A program made the translations under genes and the position numbers. 64,000 nucleotides of DNA, taken from positions 124,001 to 188,000 of the forward strand of contig NZ_AP022610.1 in NCBI RefSeq assembly GCF_010729665.1. Reading direction: 5' to 3'. This document shows positions 7,932-16,496 of this stretch, piece after piece. Source of the stretch: Mycolicibacterium madagascariense (GTDB taxonomy: Bacteria > Actinomycetota > Actinomycetes > Mycobacteriales > Mycobacteriaceae). Numbering within the stretch: position 1 is the first letter of the stretch; each line of letters starts with the position of its first letter. Below the pieces are notes generated by a model that was given only the letters and a program-made list of their open reading frames with translations, was not told where the DNA came from and did no database searches.

Positions 7932-8852
7932 ATGGACACGAACCCGATGATTGCGGAGACGGTGGAGGTCGACCTGGGCGGCCGCGCTGTCGCCGTCCCC
8001 AAGGGCGGGTTGTATGACCGTTACCGCATGGACACCGATCTGGCTACCGTCGCCGCCGACCCGCGCGTGCGGGGCGTCGACTTCTTTCGGGCACTGCCCA
8101 AGACGCAGGTGCAATCGGCGATCGGCCCGACGCGGACGCCGAACTTCTACTACGCGATGTCCAAGGCGCAGCTCACCTATCTCGCGCCGATCGCCGCGCT
8201 GCGGTCCCGTCTGCCCGGCGGGTTGGACCCGTTGCAGATCGTCCCTGGCGTCGGGCTGTTCTCGGTGGTGTTCTTTCGATATGACGTGTGCGACATCGAC
8301 TTCTACACCGAAGCCACCGTCGGAATCGCAGTCCGCCCCGCGCGTCACGGCAGGCTCGGCGCTGCGGACCTGCTCGCCTCGCTGGGCAATGACTCGATGC
8401 ACGCCTACGTCCTGTCGCTGCCCGTGAACACCGAGATCGCCCACATCCGTGGGCACGACGGCTACGGCTTTCCCAAGTGGGTCACCGAGATCGACGTCGA
8501 CATCGACCAGCGGCGAACCACCGCGACGGTCGCGAACGACGAAGGTGGCACCGACATCGCGATAGACGTCGCCACCCCGAAGCAGAAGCAGGTCCCCAGC
8601 GGCACCCGAGTGTCGACGCTGACCTCCTACACCGAATTCAACGGCGGCTGGAACGCCACCCTGAGCCAGACCAACGTCCTTGCCGAAGGCAGCAAGCTGC
8701 TGCCCGGACTCGCATCTCTGACACTGGGCTCCGGGCGGTTGAGCGACGACGTGCGCTCGCTCAGGCCCATCAGGGCACTGCGCTTGGACGTCGTCACCGA
8801 ATGCCAGAACGCCCTGCACATTCCCGTGCCCGTCTCGTTCCCGGCGAAGTGA
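7932..8852 (+). CDS. acetoacetate decarboxylase family protein
   Basis: About 306 residues. The GFPK motif with Lys182 is the position of the Schiff-base lysine of acetoacetate decarboxylase (Lys115 in the clostridial enzyme), within the conserved context HDGYGFPK. Members decarboxylate beta-keto acids or act as lyases on related 2-oxo compounds; the substrate here is not evident. I chose ATG at 7932 because GAGGAG lies at 7920-7925 and because an earlier in-frame ATG at 7905 falls in the operator-like element. The NAD(P)-binding protein follows 10 bases downstream, so the two form an operon. Confidence 0.85.
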   Translation: MDTNPMIAETVEVDLGGRAVAVPKGGLYDRYRMDTDLATVAADPRVRGVDFFRALPKTQVQSAIGPTRTPNFYYAMSKAQLTYLAPIAALRSRLPGGLDPLQIVPGVGLFSVVFFRYDVCDIDFYTEATVGIAVRPARHGRLGAADLLASLGNDSMHAYVLSLPVNTEIAHIRGHDGYGFPKWVTEIDVDIDQRRTTATVANDEGGTDIAIDVATPKQKQVPSGTRVSTLTSYTEFNGGWNATLSQTNVLAEGSKLLPGLASLTLGSGRLSDDVRSLRPIRALRLDVVTECQNALHIPVPVSFPAK

Positions 8853-8862
8853 GAAGCGACTG

Positions 8863-9783
8863 ATGCAGACCATCTTGGGAGCCAACGGCCAAATCGCCCA
8901 GGAGCTGGCCCATTACCTCCACGACGACGTCGCCGAGGACATCCGCCTAGTGAGCCGCCACCCGGCCAAAGTGCACGACACCGATCAGCCGTTCCCGGCC
9001 AACCTGATGGACGCCGACGCCACCGCCGCGGCCGTCGCCGGCAGCGACGTGGCCTACCTGACCGTCGGGTTGCCGCTGGACTCGACACTGTGGGAGAAGC
9101 AATTCCCGGTGATGATGGCCAACACCATTGCCGCCTGCCAGAAACACGGCACGAAGCTCGTCTTCTTCGACAACACCTACATGTATCCGCGGACTTCCGC
9201 ACCGCAGGTCGAGGACACCCCCTTCGAGCCCGTCGGTCGCAAGGCAACCGTGCGCGCACGAATCGCGAACATGCTGCTCGATGAAATGCGTGCTGGCACC
9301 ATCGAAGCCGCCATCTGCCGGGCTCCGGAGTTCTACGGCCCCGGCAAGACCCAGAGCCTGACGAACTCAGCGGTCTTCGACCGGATCAGGCAGAACAAGC
9401 GACCGATGATCCCGGTCAGCGCCGACACCAAGAGAACCCTGATCTGGACCCCAGACGCCAGCCGCGGCATGGGTCTGATTGGCAACACCCCCGATGCCTT
9501 CGGCCAAACCTGGCATCTACCAATCGATCCCGCACGGCTCACCTATGCGCAGATGATCGACATCTGCTCGGACGTCACTGGGCGCCGCATCCGGTACACG
9601 ACGGTCCCCGAGATCGCATTCATGATCGGCGGGTGGTTCAACGCCGCGGTCGAGGAGGCCAGCGAGCTGCTCCCGCGCTACCGCGACGACAACGTCTTCG
9701 ACTCGAGTAAGTTCGCCGCCCGATTCCCCGAATACACCGTCACGACGTACCGCGAGGGAATCGCCGCGATCCTCGGAGCCTGA
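8863..9783 (+). CDS. NAD(P)-binding Rossmann protein (epimerase/NmrA-like)
   Basis: A 306-residue extended-SDR/NmrA-type protein. The N-terminal GANGQIAQEL is the GxxGxxA/G nucleotide loop starting at about residue 6; further motifs are FFDNTYMYP and APEFYGPGK, typical of atypical NAD-dependent epimerase/dehydratases. It is coupled to the acetoacetate-decarboxylase-like gene and probably shares its promoter and TetR control. A reductase acting on the product of the first enzyme is plausible but inferred only from the operon. Confidence 0.82.
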   Translation: MQTILGANGQIAQELAHYLHDDVAEDIRLVSRHPAKVHDTDQPFPANLMDADATAAAVAGSDVAYLTVGLPLDSTLWEKQFPVMMANTIAACQKHGTKLVFFDNTYMYPRTSAPQVEDTPFEPVGRKATVRARIANMLLDEMRAGTIEAAICRAPEFYGPGKTQSLTNSAVFDRIRQNKRPMIPVSADTKRTLIWTPDASRGMGLIGNTPDAFGQTWHLPIDPARLTYAQMIDICSDVTGRRIRYTTVPEIAFMIGGWFNAAVEEASELLPRYRDDNVFDSSKFAARFPEYTVTTYREGIAAILGA

Positions 9784-9856
9784 CGCGATCCACTTCGAGC
9801 CCGTCACCGACGAGGTCTATGGGCGACTACCGACGAGCGGGGAGTAATCGTCTCAG

Positions 9857-11185
9857 CTAGGCGACACGGTGCGGTTTGGGGGCAACCCATCGCCCGTCGA
9901 GCACTTCGGGTTTGGGCCAGTAGAGACGCAGAATGATGCGGAATGCGCCCGCGGGGGTGGGGAGCCAGTTGGCCTGCACGTTCTGCGCGGGTGCGGTGTG
10001 TTGCAGGTGCAGGGTGTGGCCGCCGTCGGGATCCTGCACCAGGTCGGGCAGCATCGGCGAATTGATCAGGTAGCGGTCGATGGGGTTGGCGACCAGCAAG
10101 CTGGTGGTGGCGTCGTACATCGTCAGTGACCAGAATGCGTTGACCGGCGGCAGCTGCGCGGGGGCGAAGCGGTAGGCGTATGCGTTGGTGCCGAGCAGTG
10201 GTGCGCCGGTGTCGTCGGTGACGAAGCCGGGATAGACCGCCTCGGTCTTGGTGTTGCCGTAGATGCCCAGCGCTGCGCCGGCCATCCGGTACAGGTAGTT
10301 GGTGCCCATCTCGGCTGGACTGCCGAACAGGTCGGCGGAGGTGACCTCGCCGGTGTCGAGCTTGGTCTGCACGAAGGTGCTCAGCTCGGCTCGAGCGTCG
10401 GCCATGCCGTCCTGAAACGCTTGGCGCAGTGGCGAATCGAGCGCCTCGGGTCGGAAGAGGGTGTCACCCGTGATGCCGATGCTGGCCATCCGTTCGCGGA
10501 TGCCTCGGTCGGCGGGCAGGGTCGGCGCGTGGTGCAGGACGAACGACAGCGTCGTGAAGAAGTTCAGCGACGTCGCCTCCTGCGTGGTGTTCGGCGGTAC
10601 GGGAAAGTCGATGTGGGGTGGTGGTGGCGGCGCGGGTTGGTGGAGGTAGGCCGACAGTGGTTGTGCGGTGTAGCCGTTCTGGATGGTCTCGACGGCGCTC
10701 AGGTCGTCGGGCCCCAGCAGCTGGGTGCGATAGAAGACCACCATGAAGTCGGTGTCGGAGCGGATGACCTTGTCGATCCCAGCCGGAGTCTCGCCGGTCC
10801 AGTTGGGTCCGGCCAGCAGGTAGGTGCCGCCGGTGTTACCGGTGGTGCGGGTGCCGACGTAGTCGACGTTGTAGGTGTAGGCATCGATGAATTGCAGGCT
10901 GTAGTAGCGGCCAGCGTCGACCGGCGGCACCGTCAGCACCAGCGGCTCGGCGCGCAGGTCCGCCCCGAGCTGTGAATACGGGGTGTCGGAGTTGGGGGTT
11001 TGTACCGCGGTGTCGGCCGGGGTGTACACGCGGGCGGTGTTGTGAACTTGGTTGAACGGCCCCTTGTATTCGGGGTCCGCGGTGTCGATGAAGTACGAGT
11101 ATTGGATCCGGTAGTCGTCGACCAGGGGGAAGCCGTAGACGTAGGCCTCCTTGGCGATCTCGCGGGCCTGCTCAGCTGCGGTCAT
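9857..11185 (-). CDS. DUF1254/DUF1214 domain protein
   Basis: About 442 residues from the ATG at 11185. The N-terminal half holds the DUF1254 signature (KEAYVYGFPLVDDYR, then QTPNSDTPYSQ) and the C-terminal half DUF1214 (FWSLTMYDATTSLLV with NPIDRYLINS). No signal peptide is visible, unlike its neighbour. Function of the family is not established. The chosen start lies 8 bases after the stop of the upstream lipoprotein gene, so the two are one transcript. Longer readings into the upstream gene are possible but have no better start. Confidence 0.85.
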   Translation of the reverse strand: MTAAEQAREIAKEAYVYGFPLVDDYRIQYSYFIDTADPEYKGPFNQVHNTARVYTPADTAVQTPNSDTPYSQLGADLRAEPLVLTVPPVDAGRYYSLQFIDAYTYNVDYVGTRTTGNTGGTYLLAGPNWTGETPAGIDKVIRSDTDFMVVFYRTQLLGPDDLSAVETIQNGYTAQPLSAYLHQPAPPPPPHIDFPVPPNTTQEATSLNFFTTLSFVLHHAPTLPADRGIRERMASIGITGDTLFRPEALDSPLRQAFQDGMADARAELSTFVQTKLDTGEVTSADLFGSPAEMGTNYLYRMAGAALGIYGNTKTEAVYPGFVTDDTGAPLLGTNAYAYRFAPAQLPPVNAFWSLTMYDATTSLLVANPIDRYLINSPMLPDLVQDPDGGHTLHLQHTAPAQNVQANWLPTPAGAFRIILRLYWPKPEVLDGRWVAPKPHRVA

Positions 11186-11193
11186 GGTGGAGT

Positions 11194-12303
11194 CTAGGCC
11201 GGCTGGGCATCGGGGAAGGTCCACTTTCCGTCGAGGATGGCGGCCTGGGGACGGTATAGCCGCACCATGTAGTTCCAGCCTGGTGTGACGGGCAGACAGT
11301 TCGCCACGGTGGGTGTGCAGCCGCCGAACTGCACGGTGATCGAGCCGTCGGGGTTCTTGGCGGCGGTGATGTCGTTGAGCGAGTACGCATTGAGCGAGTT
11401 CGGGGTGAAGTAACCGTCTTTGTCGTAGACGCTGATCGACCAGAACGCCTGGACGGGAACGTCCTTGGCGGTGAGGCGGTAGACGGTGGCGCCATCGTTG
11501 CGGGCCGGTGTGACGTCGAGGTAGATCGCATCGCGGGGCGGGTTGCCACCCCAGGCAGAGGCCGTGCCGATCAGGTGGCGCACCGGATCGGTATCGGTGG
11601 GGGTGCCGAACATGCCCTTGGTGTCGGGCAGTGTCGCCGCCAACGTGAGAAGGGCGTCACGAACCGTCTTCTGACTCAGGGGATCCCAGCGTGGAATTTC
11701 GAAGGTGCCCTTGCCATCCTGCTTGACGCCGATGGCGTTCTGTAGGGCGCGGGCGGTGGCCAGGTCGGTGGGATCGTTCGGATTGGCCAGGGTGCGGATG
11801 ACGGCGATGACGTATCGGGTGCCGACGTCGTGCTGGGTCAGGGTGTGCTCGCCCTTGCCGTAGAAGACGGCGGGAACGTACTGGTCTTCGGTGATGACTT
11901 GCATCGACATGAATCGCTGCCCGGGATCGGGCATCGTGATCGTGACCGGGGCGGCCGCCACGTCGAATACCGCCGCGGAATAGAGAGTGTCGCGGTTGGC
12001 CCGCACTACCAGCTGCTTGTCGATCGGGGTGACGTCGCGGTTGTGGAAGAACTGACCGAAACCGTTCTCCCGGACCACGTTGGCCATCTCCATGTCGCTT
12101 TCGGCGCGCACGAAATTGTCCGGCGACACCAAGAGCAGCCCATCGGGGGTGGTCCGCGGTGGCTCGGAGACCGCCGTAGACGACGTGGGACTGCCCGAGG
12201 GGGAGCCGCTGGACGACGAAGCGGGTGCCTGCTGATCCGAACCGCATCCGGCACACAGCAGCACGACCGCCACGCCGATCATGCCCAGCAGTTGCCGACC
12301 CAT
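11194..12303 (-). CDS. DUF1254/DUF1214 lipoprotein
   Basis: 369 residues from the ATG at 12303. The N-terminus is a short basic segment, a hydrophobic core and a lipobox LLCAGC with the acylated Cys at residue 20 (the -3 position is Cys, slightly off consensus), then a Ser/Pro-rich linker. The mature part carries a shortened DUF1254 region and the full DUF1214 end (FWSISVYDKDGYFTPNS). It is therefore probably a cell-envelope lipoprotein. It is a paralogue of the following gene, and the pair looks like a tandem duplication with one copy exported. Role unknown. Confidence 0.85.
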   Translation of the reverse strand: MGRQLLGMIGVAVVLLCAGCGSDQQAPASSSSGSPSGSPTSSTAVSEPPRTTPDGLLLVSPDNFVRAESDMEMANVVRENGFGQFFHNRDVTPIDKQLVVRANRDTLYSAAVFDVAAAPVTITMPDPGQRFMSMQVITEDQYVPAVFYGKGEHTLTQHDVGTRYVIAVIRTLANPNDPTDLATARALQNAIGVKQDGKGTFEIPRWDPLSQKTVRDALLTLAATLPDTKGMFGTPTDTDPVRHLIGTASAWGGNPPRDAIYLDVTPARNDGATVYRLTAKDVPVQAFWSISVYDKDGYFTPNSLNAYSLNDITAAKNPDGSITVQFGGCTPTVANCLPVTPGWNYMVRLYRPQAAILDGKWTFPDAQPA

Positions 12304-12582
12304 CCGCTCAACGTAGCCGGAAAGCGCCGCCCCACGACACCAACGCCCCAATTCGATCGAGCTGCTCGGCCGATCAATCGCGATGCGGCGAGACCGCTCA
12401 CGGGACTCGCTAATCACCATCAGGACGTGGGCGGGTTCGTCGTCGACCAGCCGCCATCGCGGTGCCATGATCACTGATCAAGTGGCGCAGTCGATCTCGA
12501 AGGCCGACGTCATGCTCGACCAGTCGTACTGCACTAGAATCCATCGCACGCACGCCTGGCACCGAGGAACGGAGGACGATCG

Positions 12583-13644
12583 GTGAGCTCGTTCGAGGTA
12601 CCCGCGATCGACATCAGCCCCTGGGTCACCGGCGGGGACGACCGCGCCAAGTACACGGTGGCCGAGGCCGTCGACGATGCCTGCCGCCGGGTGGGTTTCA
12701 TGCAGATCCTGGGGCACGGAATGGAACGCTCGGTGATCGACGGTTTGACGACGGCCATGGACGGTTTCTTCGCGCTGGACATCGACACCAAGAAGGGTTA
12801 CCGGGTGCCGGGCAACCGCGGTTACAGCCCACCCAAGAGCGAGTCGTTGAGTCTGTCACTGGGCGTGCAGTCGGCGACGAGGATGAACGACTTCTTCGAG
12901 GCGTACAACGTGGGGGCCGAGGCGCGGTCGTTCACTCACCTCGATCTCGACGAGGCGGACTACGGCATCAACGTGTGGCCCACCGAGGTGCGCGACTTCG
13001 AGTCGTCGGTCTGGGACTACTTCGCCGAGGCCGGGCGCGTCGCGCGGGTGCTGACCGACGTCTTCTGCGCGGCGCTGCATCTCGATCCGGACTACTTTCG
13101 GCGGCTGACCGATCATTCCGTCGACGTGCTGCGGATGAACAATTACGCACTGCCGCAAGGACTTCTGGATCTCGACGGTGACCTCACGGGGATGGGTGAA
13201 CACACCGACTTCGGAATCGTGACGGTACTGTGGGCCGATCAGGTGGCGGGCTTGCAGGTCTTGGGCACCGACCGACGCTGGCATGACGTCGTGGCGATGG
13301 ACGGTGCACTGTTGGTCAATCTGGGCGACCTGATGGCAAGGATCACCAACGACCGGTGGATGTCGACGCTGCACCGCGTCAAGCCGCCGATCGTGGACGG
13401 CCGCATCGAGCGGCGTCGCTCGGCGGCGTTCTTTCACGATGGCAACGTCGACGCCAAGATCACCACCGCACCCGCGTTCCTCGACGGCGACGACGGCATG
13501 GCCTATGAACCGATCACCGTCGGCGCCCACATCTCCGCGAAATTGGCCGGCTCCCGCCAAGGCAAGTCCAACGTCACCGCAGTCCGAGAAGCCGCCCGAG
13601 TGCTGGCGGCCCAAGGATCAGAAGCGTTGAGTCAACCGCGTTGA
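12583..13644 (+). CDS. 2-oxoglutarate/Fe(II) oxygenase, isopenicillin N synthase family
   Basis: A 353-residue non-heme iron oxygenase. The iron ligands are visible as HTD (His207, Asp209) and His264 in TLHRVKPP; the RRS segment at 278-280 supplies the Arg-x-Ser that binds the 2-oxoglutarate carboxylate. N-terminal DIOX_N-like domain at about 5-115. The GTG start has GGAGGA about 8 bases upstream. It would hydroxylate or desaturate a small molecule; the substrate cannot be read. It is monocistronic in appearance, flanked by a 279-base intergenic region and a convergent small gene. Confidence 0.88.
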   Translation: MSSFEVPAIDISPWVTGGDDRAKYTVAEAVDDACRRVGFMQILGHGMERSVIDGLTTAMDGFFALDIDTKKGYRVPGNRGYSPPKSESLSLSLGVQSATRMNDFFEAYNVGAEARSFTHLDLDEADYGINVWPTEVRDFESSVWDYFAEAGRVARVLTDVFCAALHLDPDYFRRLTDHSVDVLRMNNYALPQGLLDLDGDLTGMGEHTDFGIVTVLWADQVAGLQVLGTDRRWHDVVAMDGALLVNLGDLMARITNDRWMSTLHRVKPPIVDGRIERRRSAAFFHDGNVDAKITTAPAFLDGDDGMAYEPITVGAHISAKLAGSRQGKSNVTAVREAARVLAAQGSEALSQPR

Positions 13645-13660
13645 CACTGCGCGCTGGCGC

Positions 13661-13972
13661 CTAGGGGCACTGCCCGTTGTTGACGCACCCCGCCGCGGCA
13701 GTGGCCTTGAACGTCGGCGAGGCCGACGCCACGCCGAGTGTGGTAGCCGCCGGGGACTGAGTCACCGTGGAGCCCAAGCTCATTGCGGTCGGATTGATCG
13801 ACATCACCGGCACGCTCGGCTGCGTGGTGAGGTTCGTCGTCGGGGAATCGCCGGAACCGCCGGCCACGGCATGGGGAGCGTTGATGCCAGAAGAGAAACA
13901 GATGCCCAGTGCGGTGATCACGGCGGCGGCACCAAGATACCCAGCCGTCGACTTGACGCGTTGCAGCTTCAC
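13661..13972 (-). CDS. small secreted protein of unknown function
   Basis: About 103 residues. I chose GTG at 13972 because AAGGAGG sits 6 bases before it; longer frames have no such site. The N-terminus is basic (KLQRVK), followed by a hydrophobic stretch and an AVA/G signal-peptidase-I-like site near residue 37. The mature part is low-complexity Ser/Thr/Ala and ends in a Cys pair (GCVNNGQCP) that could form a disulfide. I do not recognise a characterised family. A 10-bp-arm hairpin lies upstream of the Shine-Dalgarno site. Confidence 0.65.
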   Translation of the reverse strand: MKLQRVKSTAGYLGAAAVITALGICFSSGINAPHAVAGGSGDSPTTNLTTQPSVPVMSINPTAMSLGSTVTQSPAATTLGVASASPTFKATAAAGCVNNGQCP

Positions 13973-13990
13973 CCGAGGCCTCCTTCTGAT

Positions 13991-14020
13991 GGATCCGCCC
14001 AGGCACTGTCGGGCGGATCC
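13991..14020 (-). promoter_or_regulatory. Hairpin in the leader of the small secreted protein gene
   Basis: GGATCCGCCC (13991-14000) and GGGCGGATCC (14011-14020) are perfect 10-bp arms around a 10-base loop, just upstream of the AAGGAGG site. It could be an operator or an RNA hairpin. A second inverted repeat, GCAACTGT (14072-14079)/ACAGTTGC (14083-14090), lies further upstream. Confidence 0.45.
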
Positions 14021-14191
14021 CGAACCGACCACTGCGGGTATGAATCAGTCAAGATTAATTCAAACGATCACGCAACTGTAAGACAGTTGCCCGAAGGAAA
14101 CCTTCAGCTGTCGACCATGGTTCGTCGTTTTCGCACCCGGGCCTGATGATCACCTGAACGAAGCTGGGCTCCGCGAAGCGGGTGAGCGGCC

Positions 14192-15148
14192 CTAGTGGCG
14201 TGACTCCGTGGTGTCGGTGAAGTCGACGACCAGCCGTCCGGTGGTGCCGCCGGCCTTGTTGAGCTCCATGGCCTCGATGAGTCGATCTCGGGGGAACACC
14301 TGGGCGATCGTGATGGTGAGGTCACCGGCGACGACCCGATTGGCGATCTCCTCGAGTGCGGCCGCGTCGGGCACGGCCTGGTGGAAGTAGCCGCGGTAGC
14401 CCGCCGGAACGTTGTCCAGGATGGTGGGGTCGGCGACGCTGACGACCGCACCCCCGGGAGTGAGTACCGTCCACAGCCGTGCGGTGTCGTCGGGGCTGCC
14501 CGCCAGGGCGTAGTCCAGGACGAGATCGACGTCTGTGAAACGGTTTTCGACGCGTTCGCCTTGGTAGTCGAGGAACTCGTCGGCGCCGAGCTTCAGGACG
14601 TAGTCGCGGTTCTTGCCCGATGCCACACCGATGACGTATCCACCGGCCGCCTTGACCAGCTGTACGGCCAGCGAACCGACGATCCCGGACGCTCCGTTGA
14701 TCAGCACGCGCATTCCTGGGCCTGGCTCACCGGCGAGGTGCACCGTCTGCCAGGCCGTCAAGCCAGGAATCGGCAACGCCGCGGCCTCGACGTCGCTCAG
14801 TCCCTCCGGCACCCGTGCCAGGGTGGCTTCGTCGACGGCGATGTACTCGGCGAAGGCGCCCAAGGTGTTCGAAATGGCCATCACCCGCTCACCCGCAGCC
14901 AACCGCGAGGCACCGTCCCCGTTGGCTTCGACCGTGCCCACGAAGTCCACTCCCAACGTGGTCGGCAGCTGCAAACCCATCATTCGCCCGAAGCCTTCAC
15001 GGATCTTCCAGTCGAAGGGGTTCATCCCGACGGTGTGCACCGCGACCAGCGTCTGCGACGGACCCGGTTCGGGCACCTCGACGTCGTCGAGCTGGACGCA
15101 CTCCGGGCCGCCGTAGGAGTGCAACCGATACGCCTTCTGAAGGGACAT
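14192..15148 (-). CDS. NADP-dependent zinc-less MDR oxidoreductase (quinone oxidoreductase type)
   Basis: A 318-residue medium-chain reductase. GASGIVGSLAVQLVKA at about 149-164 is the nucleotide-binding loop, and the N-terminal catalytic domain (MNPFDWKIREG) lacks the structural-zinc cysteines, so it belongs with NADPH:quinone/enone reductases. The leader contains two copies of an AACGCTAC/GTAGCGTT palindrome that also occurs before the TetR gene 145 bases upstream. It is therefore very likely repressed by that TetR and induced by an electrophile or quinone, by analogy with similar pairs. Confidence 0.88.
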   Translation of the reverse strand: MSLQKAYRLHSYGGPECVQLDDVEVPEPGPSQTLVAVHTVGMNPFDWKIREGFGRMMGLQLPTTLGVDFVGTVEANGDGASRLAAGERVMAISNTLGAFAEYIAVDEATLARVPEGLSDVEAAALPIPGLTAWQTVHLAGEPGPGMRVLINGASGIVGSLAVQLVKAAGGYVIGVASGKNRDYVLKLGADEFLDYQGERVENRFTDVDLVLDYALAGSPDDTARLWTVLTPGGAVVSVADPTILDNVPAGYRGYFHQAVPDAAALEEIANRVVAGDLTITIAQVFPRDRLIEAMELNKAGGTTGRLVVDFTDTTESRH

Positions 15149-15173
15149 GGGATACCTCGATCTCGATGTATGA

Positions 15174-15217
15174 AACGCTACGGTAGCGTTCTACTAGAAC
15201 GCTACTGAACCGTAGCG
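15174..15217. promoter_or_regulatory. TetR operator region before the oxidoreductase gene
   Basis: 15174-15190 is a 17-bp palindrome with perfect 8-bp arms AACGCTAC and GTAGCGTT around one base. A second, looser copy follows: AACGCTAC at 15198-15205 and GTAGCG at 15212-15217. The same palindrome with one mismatch is at 15873-15889 next to the TetR start. Confidence 0.7.
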
Positions 15218-15293
15218 AAACGGTCAACCGCAGAGGTCAGCGAAGTCGTCACACCGGAACGGTGCGTGGCAGTCGGCCGGAGCCTGCTGGTTC

Positions 15294-15872
15294 CTAGGTC
15301 TGCTGTGCGCTGCGGATGGCGTGGTCGACGGTGGCGTGGACGAAGGCGTCGTCCACGCGTTCTTTGGCGAACCAGCGGCGATAGAACAGCGGTGCCATCA
15401 CCGCGGTGACCACGTCGTCGACGACCGTGTCCGGCCGCAGTTCTCCGCGTTCGCGTCCCCGCGCGACCACCTCGCGGAAGGGCGCCATGTTGCCCTGATG
15501 CAGCTGGGCGAACATGTCTGCGATGTCCGGGTCACGCTCCGCGGCGTCGATGATCGAGGGCAACACCGACGGCCAGGCCGCCGTCCACAGCTGTTCGGCG
15601 ACGGCCGTGGCCAAGGCCAGCAGGTCGGTGCGCACCGAACCGGTGTCGGGCGCGGGCTGCGGGCCGCCCATCCGCGAGCACGCATCGATCAGCAACGCCG
15701 AGCGCGACGGCCAATGACGGTAGATCGTGGTCTTGGCGACGCCGGAGTTGCGGGCCACCTCGTCGACGCTCACCCCGCCGAGACCGCTGAGCGTCAATTG
15801 GCGGTACGTCTCCGCCAGCACCGCAGCCTTGGACCGTTCCACCCGCCCATCGGAATTGCCCGCCACGGCCAA
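15294..15872 (-). CDS. TetR family transcriptional regulator
   Basis: 192 residues. HTH at about 25-60 with recognition stretch VAKTTIYRHWPSRSAL; the rest is an all-helical ligand domain of TetR_C_16/AcrR type. The longest frame begins with TTG at 15872; GTG at 15866 is an alternative. The operator palindrome lies directly against the start (15873-15889), which means autoregulation, and possibly a leaderless transcript. It is the obvious regulator of the downstream MDR oxidoreductase. Confidence 0.88.
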   Translation of the reverse strand: MAVAGNSDGRVERSKAAVLAETYRQLTLSGLGGVSVDEVARNSGVAKTTIYRHWPSRSALLIDACSRMGGPQPAPDTGSVRTDLLALATAVAEQLWTAAWPSVLPSIIDAAERDPDIADMFAQLHQGNMAPFREVVARGRERGELRPDTVVDDVVTAVMAPLFYRRWFAKERVDDAFVHATVDHAIRSAQQT

Positions 15873-15889
15873 AACGCTACCGTAGCGTC
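15873..15889. promoter_or_regulatory. TetR autoregulatory operator
   Basis: AACGCTAC-C-GTAGCGT(C): same 17-bp palindrome as at 15174-15190 with one mismatch in the last position. It abuts the TetR start codon. Confidence 0.65.
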
Positions 15890-16013
15890 AGCGCAATACG
15901 GCCACGTCAGCGACGAATTGGGGCTGTCCCGCCCCGGCGACCTCACTGTGCGGACGGGGTATCGAGGTCCGCGGCAATCTCGATGAAGAACTGAAACACG
16001 CTGTCACGCAACG

Positions 16014-16454
16014 TCATTGGCTGCCGTACACCCGGTCCGGTCGGATGAGCACCGCTGCGCGTCGCTGCTCGGCCATCACCCGGTCGTATTCATCCCAGTC
16101 ATCGTGGTGACCGCCTGCTGCGGTGAAGATCTCCCGGAGCAGCGTCCGCAGCCCATCGGCGTCCAGCCAGGGTTGGGGATCGTCGGGCCCGGCGAGCTCG
16201 GCGCGCCCTTCGACCGCCGCCCACTGCCACCCGTTGCGGAACGTGGAGGTGACTTGCGGTCGAGCCCGCAGGTTCGCCAACTTGACCGGACCTACCGCGA
16301 CGAAGGCCAAGATCGTCTCCCCGGTGGCGGGGTGGGCCAGGACGCCGGCGTTGACCAGCGAGGACTGAATGGTGCCGTTGGCCCGCAACGTCGACACCAC
16401 GACCAGGCCCTGCTCGTCACGGGATAGCGCTGCTGCTTGGTCGAGCGTCGTCAT
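16014..16454 (-). CDS. PPOX-class split-barrel flavin/F420 oxidoreductase
   Basis: A 146-residue pyridoxamine-phosphate-oxidase-fold protein of the TIGR03618 type, common in actinobacteria, where members use F420 or FMN. Visible features are the VVVSTLRANGTIQSSLVN strand-turn and the NLRARPQVTSTF segment of the split barrel. Substrate unknown. Its start is 42 bases downstream of the cupin stop on the same strand, so they are probably one transcript. Confidence 0.8.
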   Translation of the reverse strand: MTTLDQAAALSRDEQGLVVVSTLRANGTIQSSLVNAGVLAHPATGETILAFVAVGPVKLANLRARPQVTSTFRNGWQWAAVEGRAELAGPDDPQPWLDADGLRTLLREIFTAAGGHHDDWDEYDRVMAEQRRAAVLIRPDRVYGSQ

Positions 16455-16496
16455 GGCGTGTGCTCCTTGATCGGCGTGGTGAGTGGGTGGCTGCCG

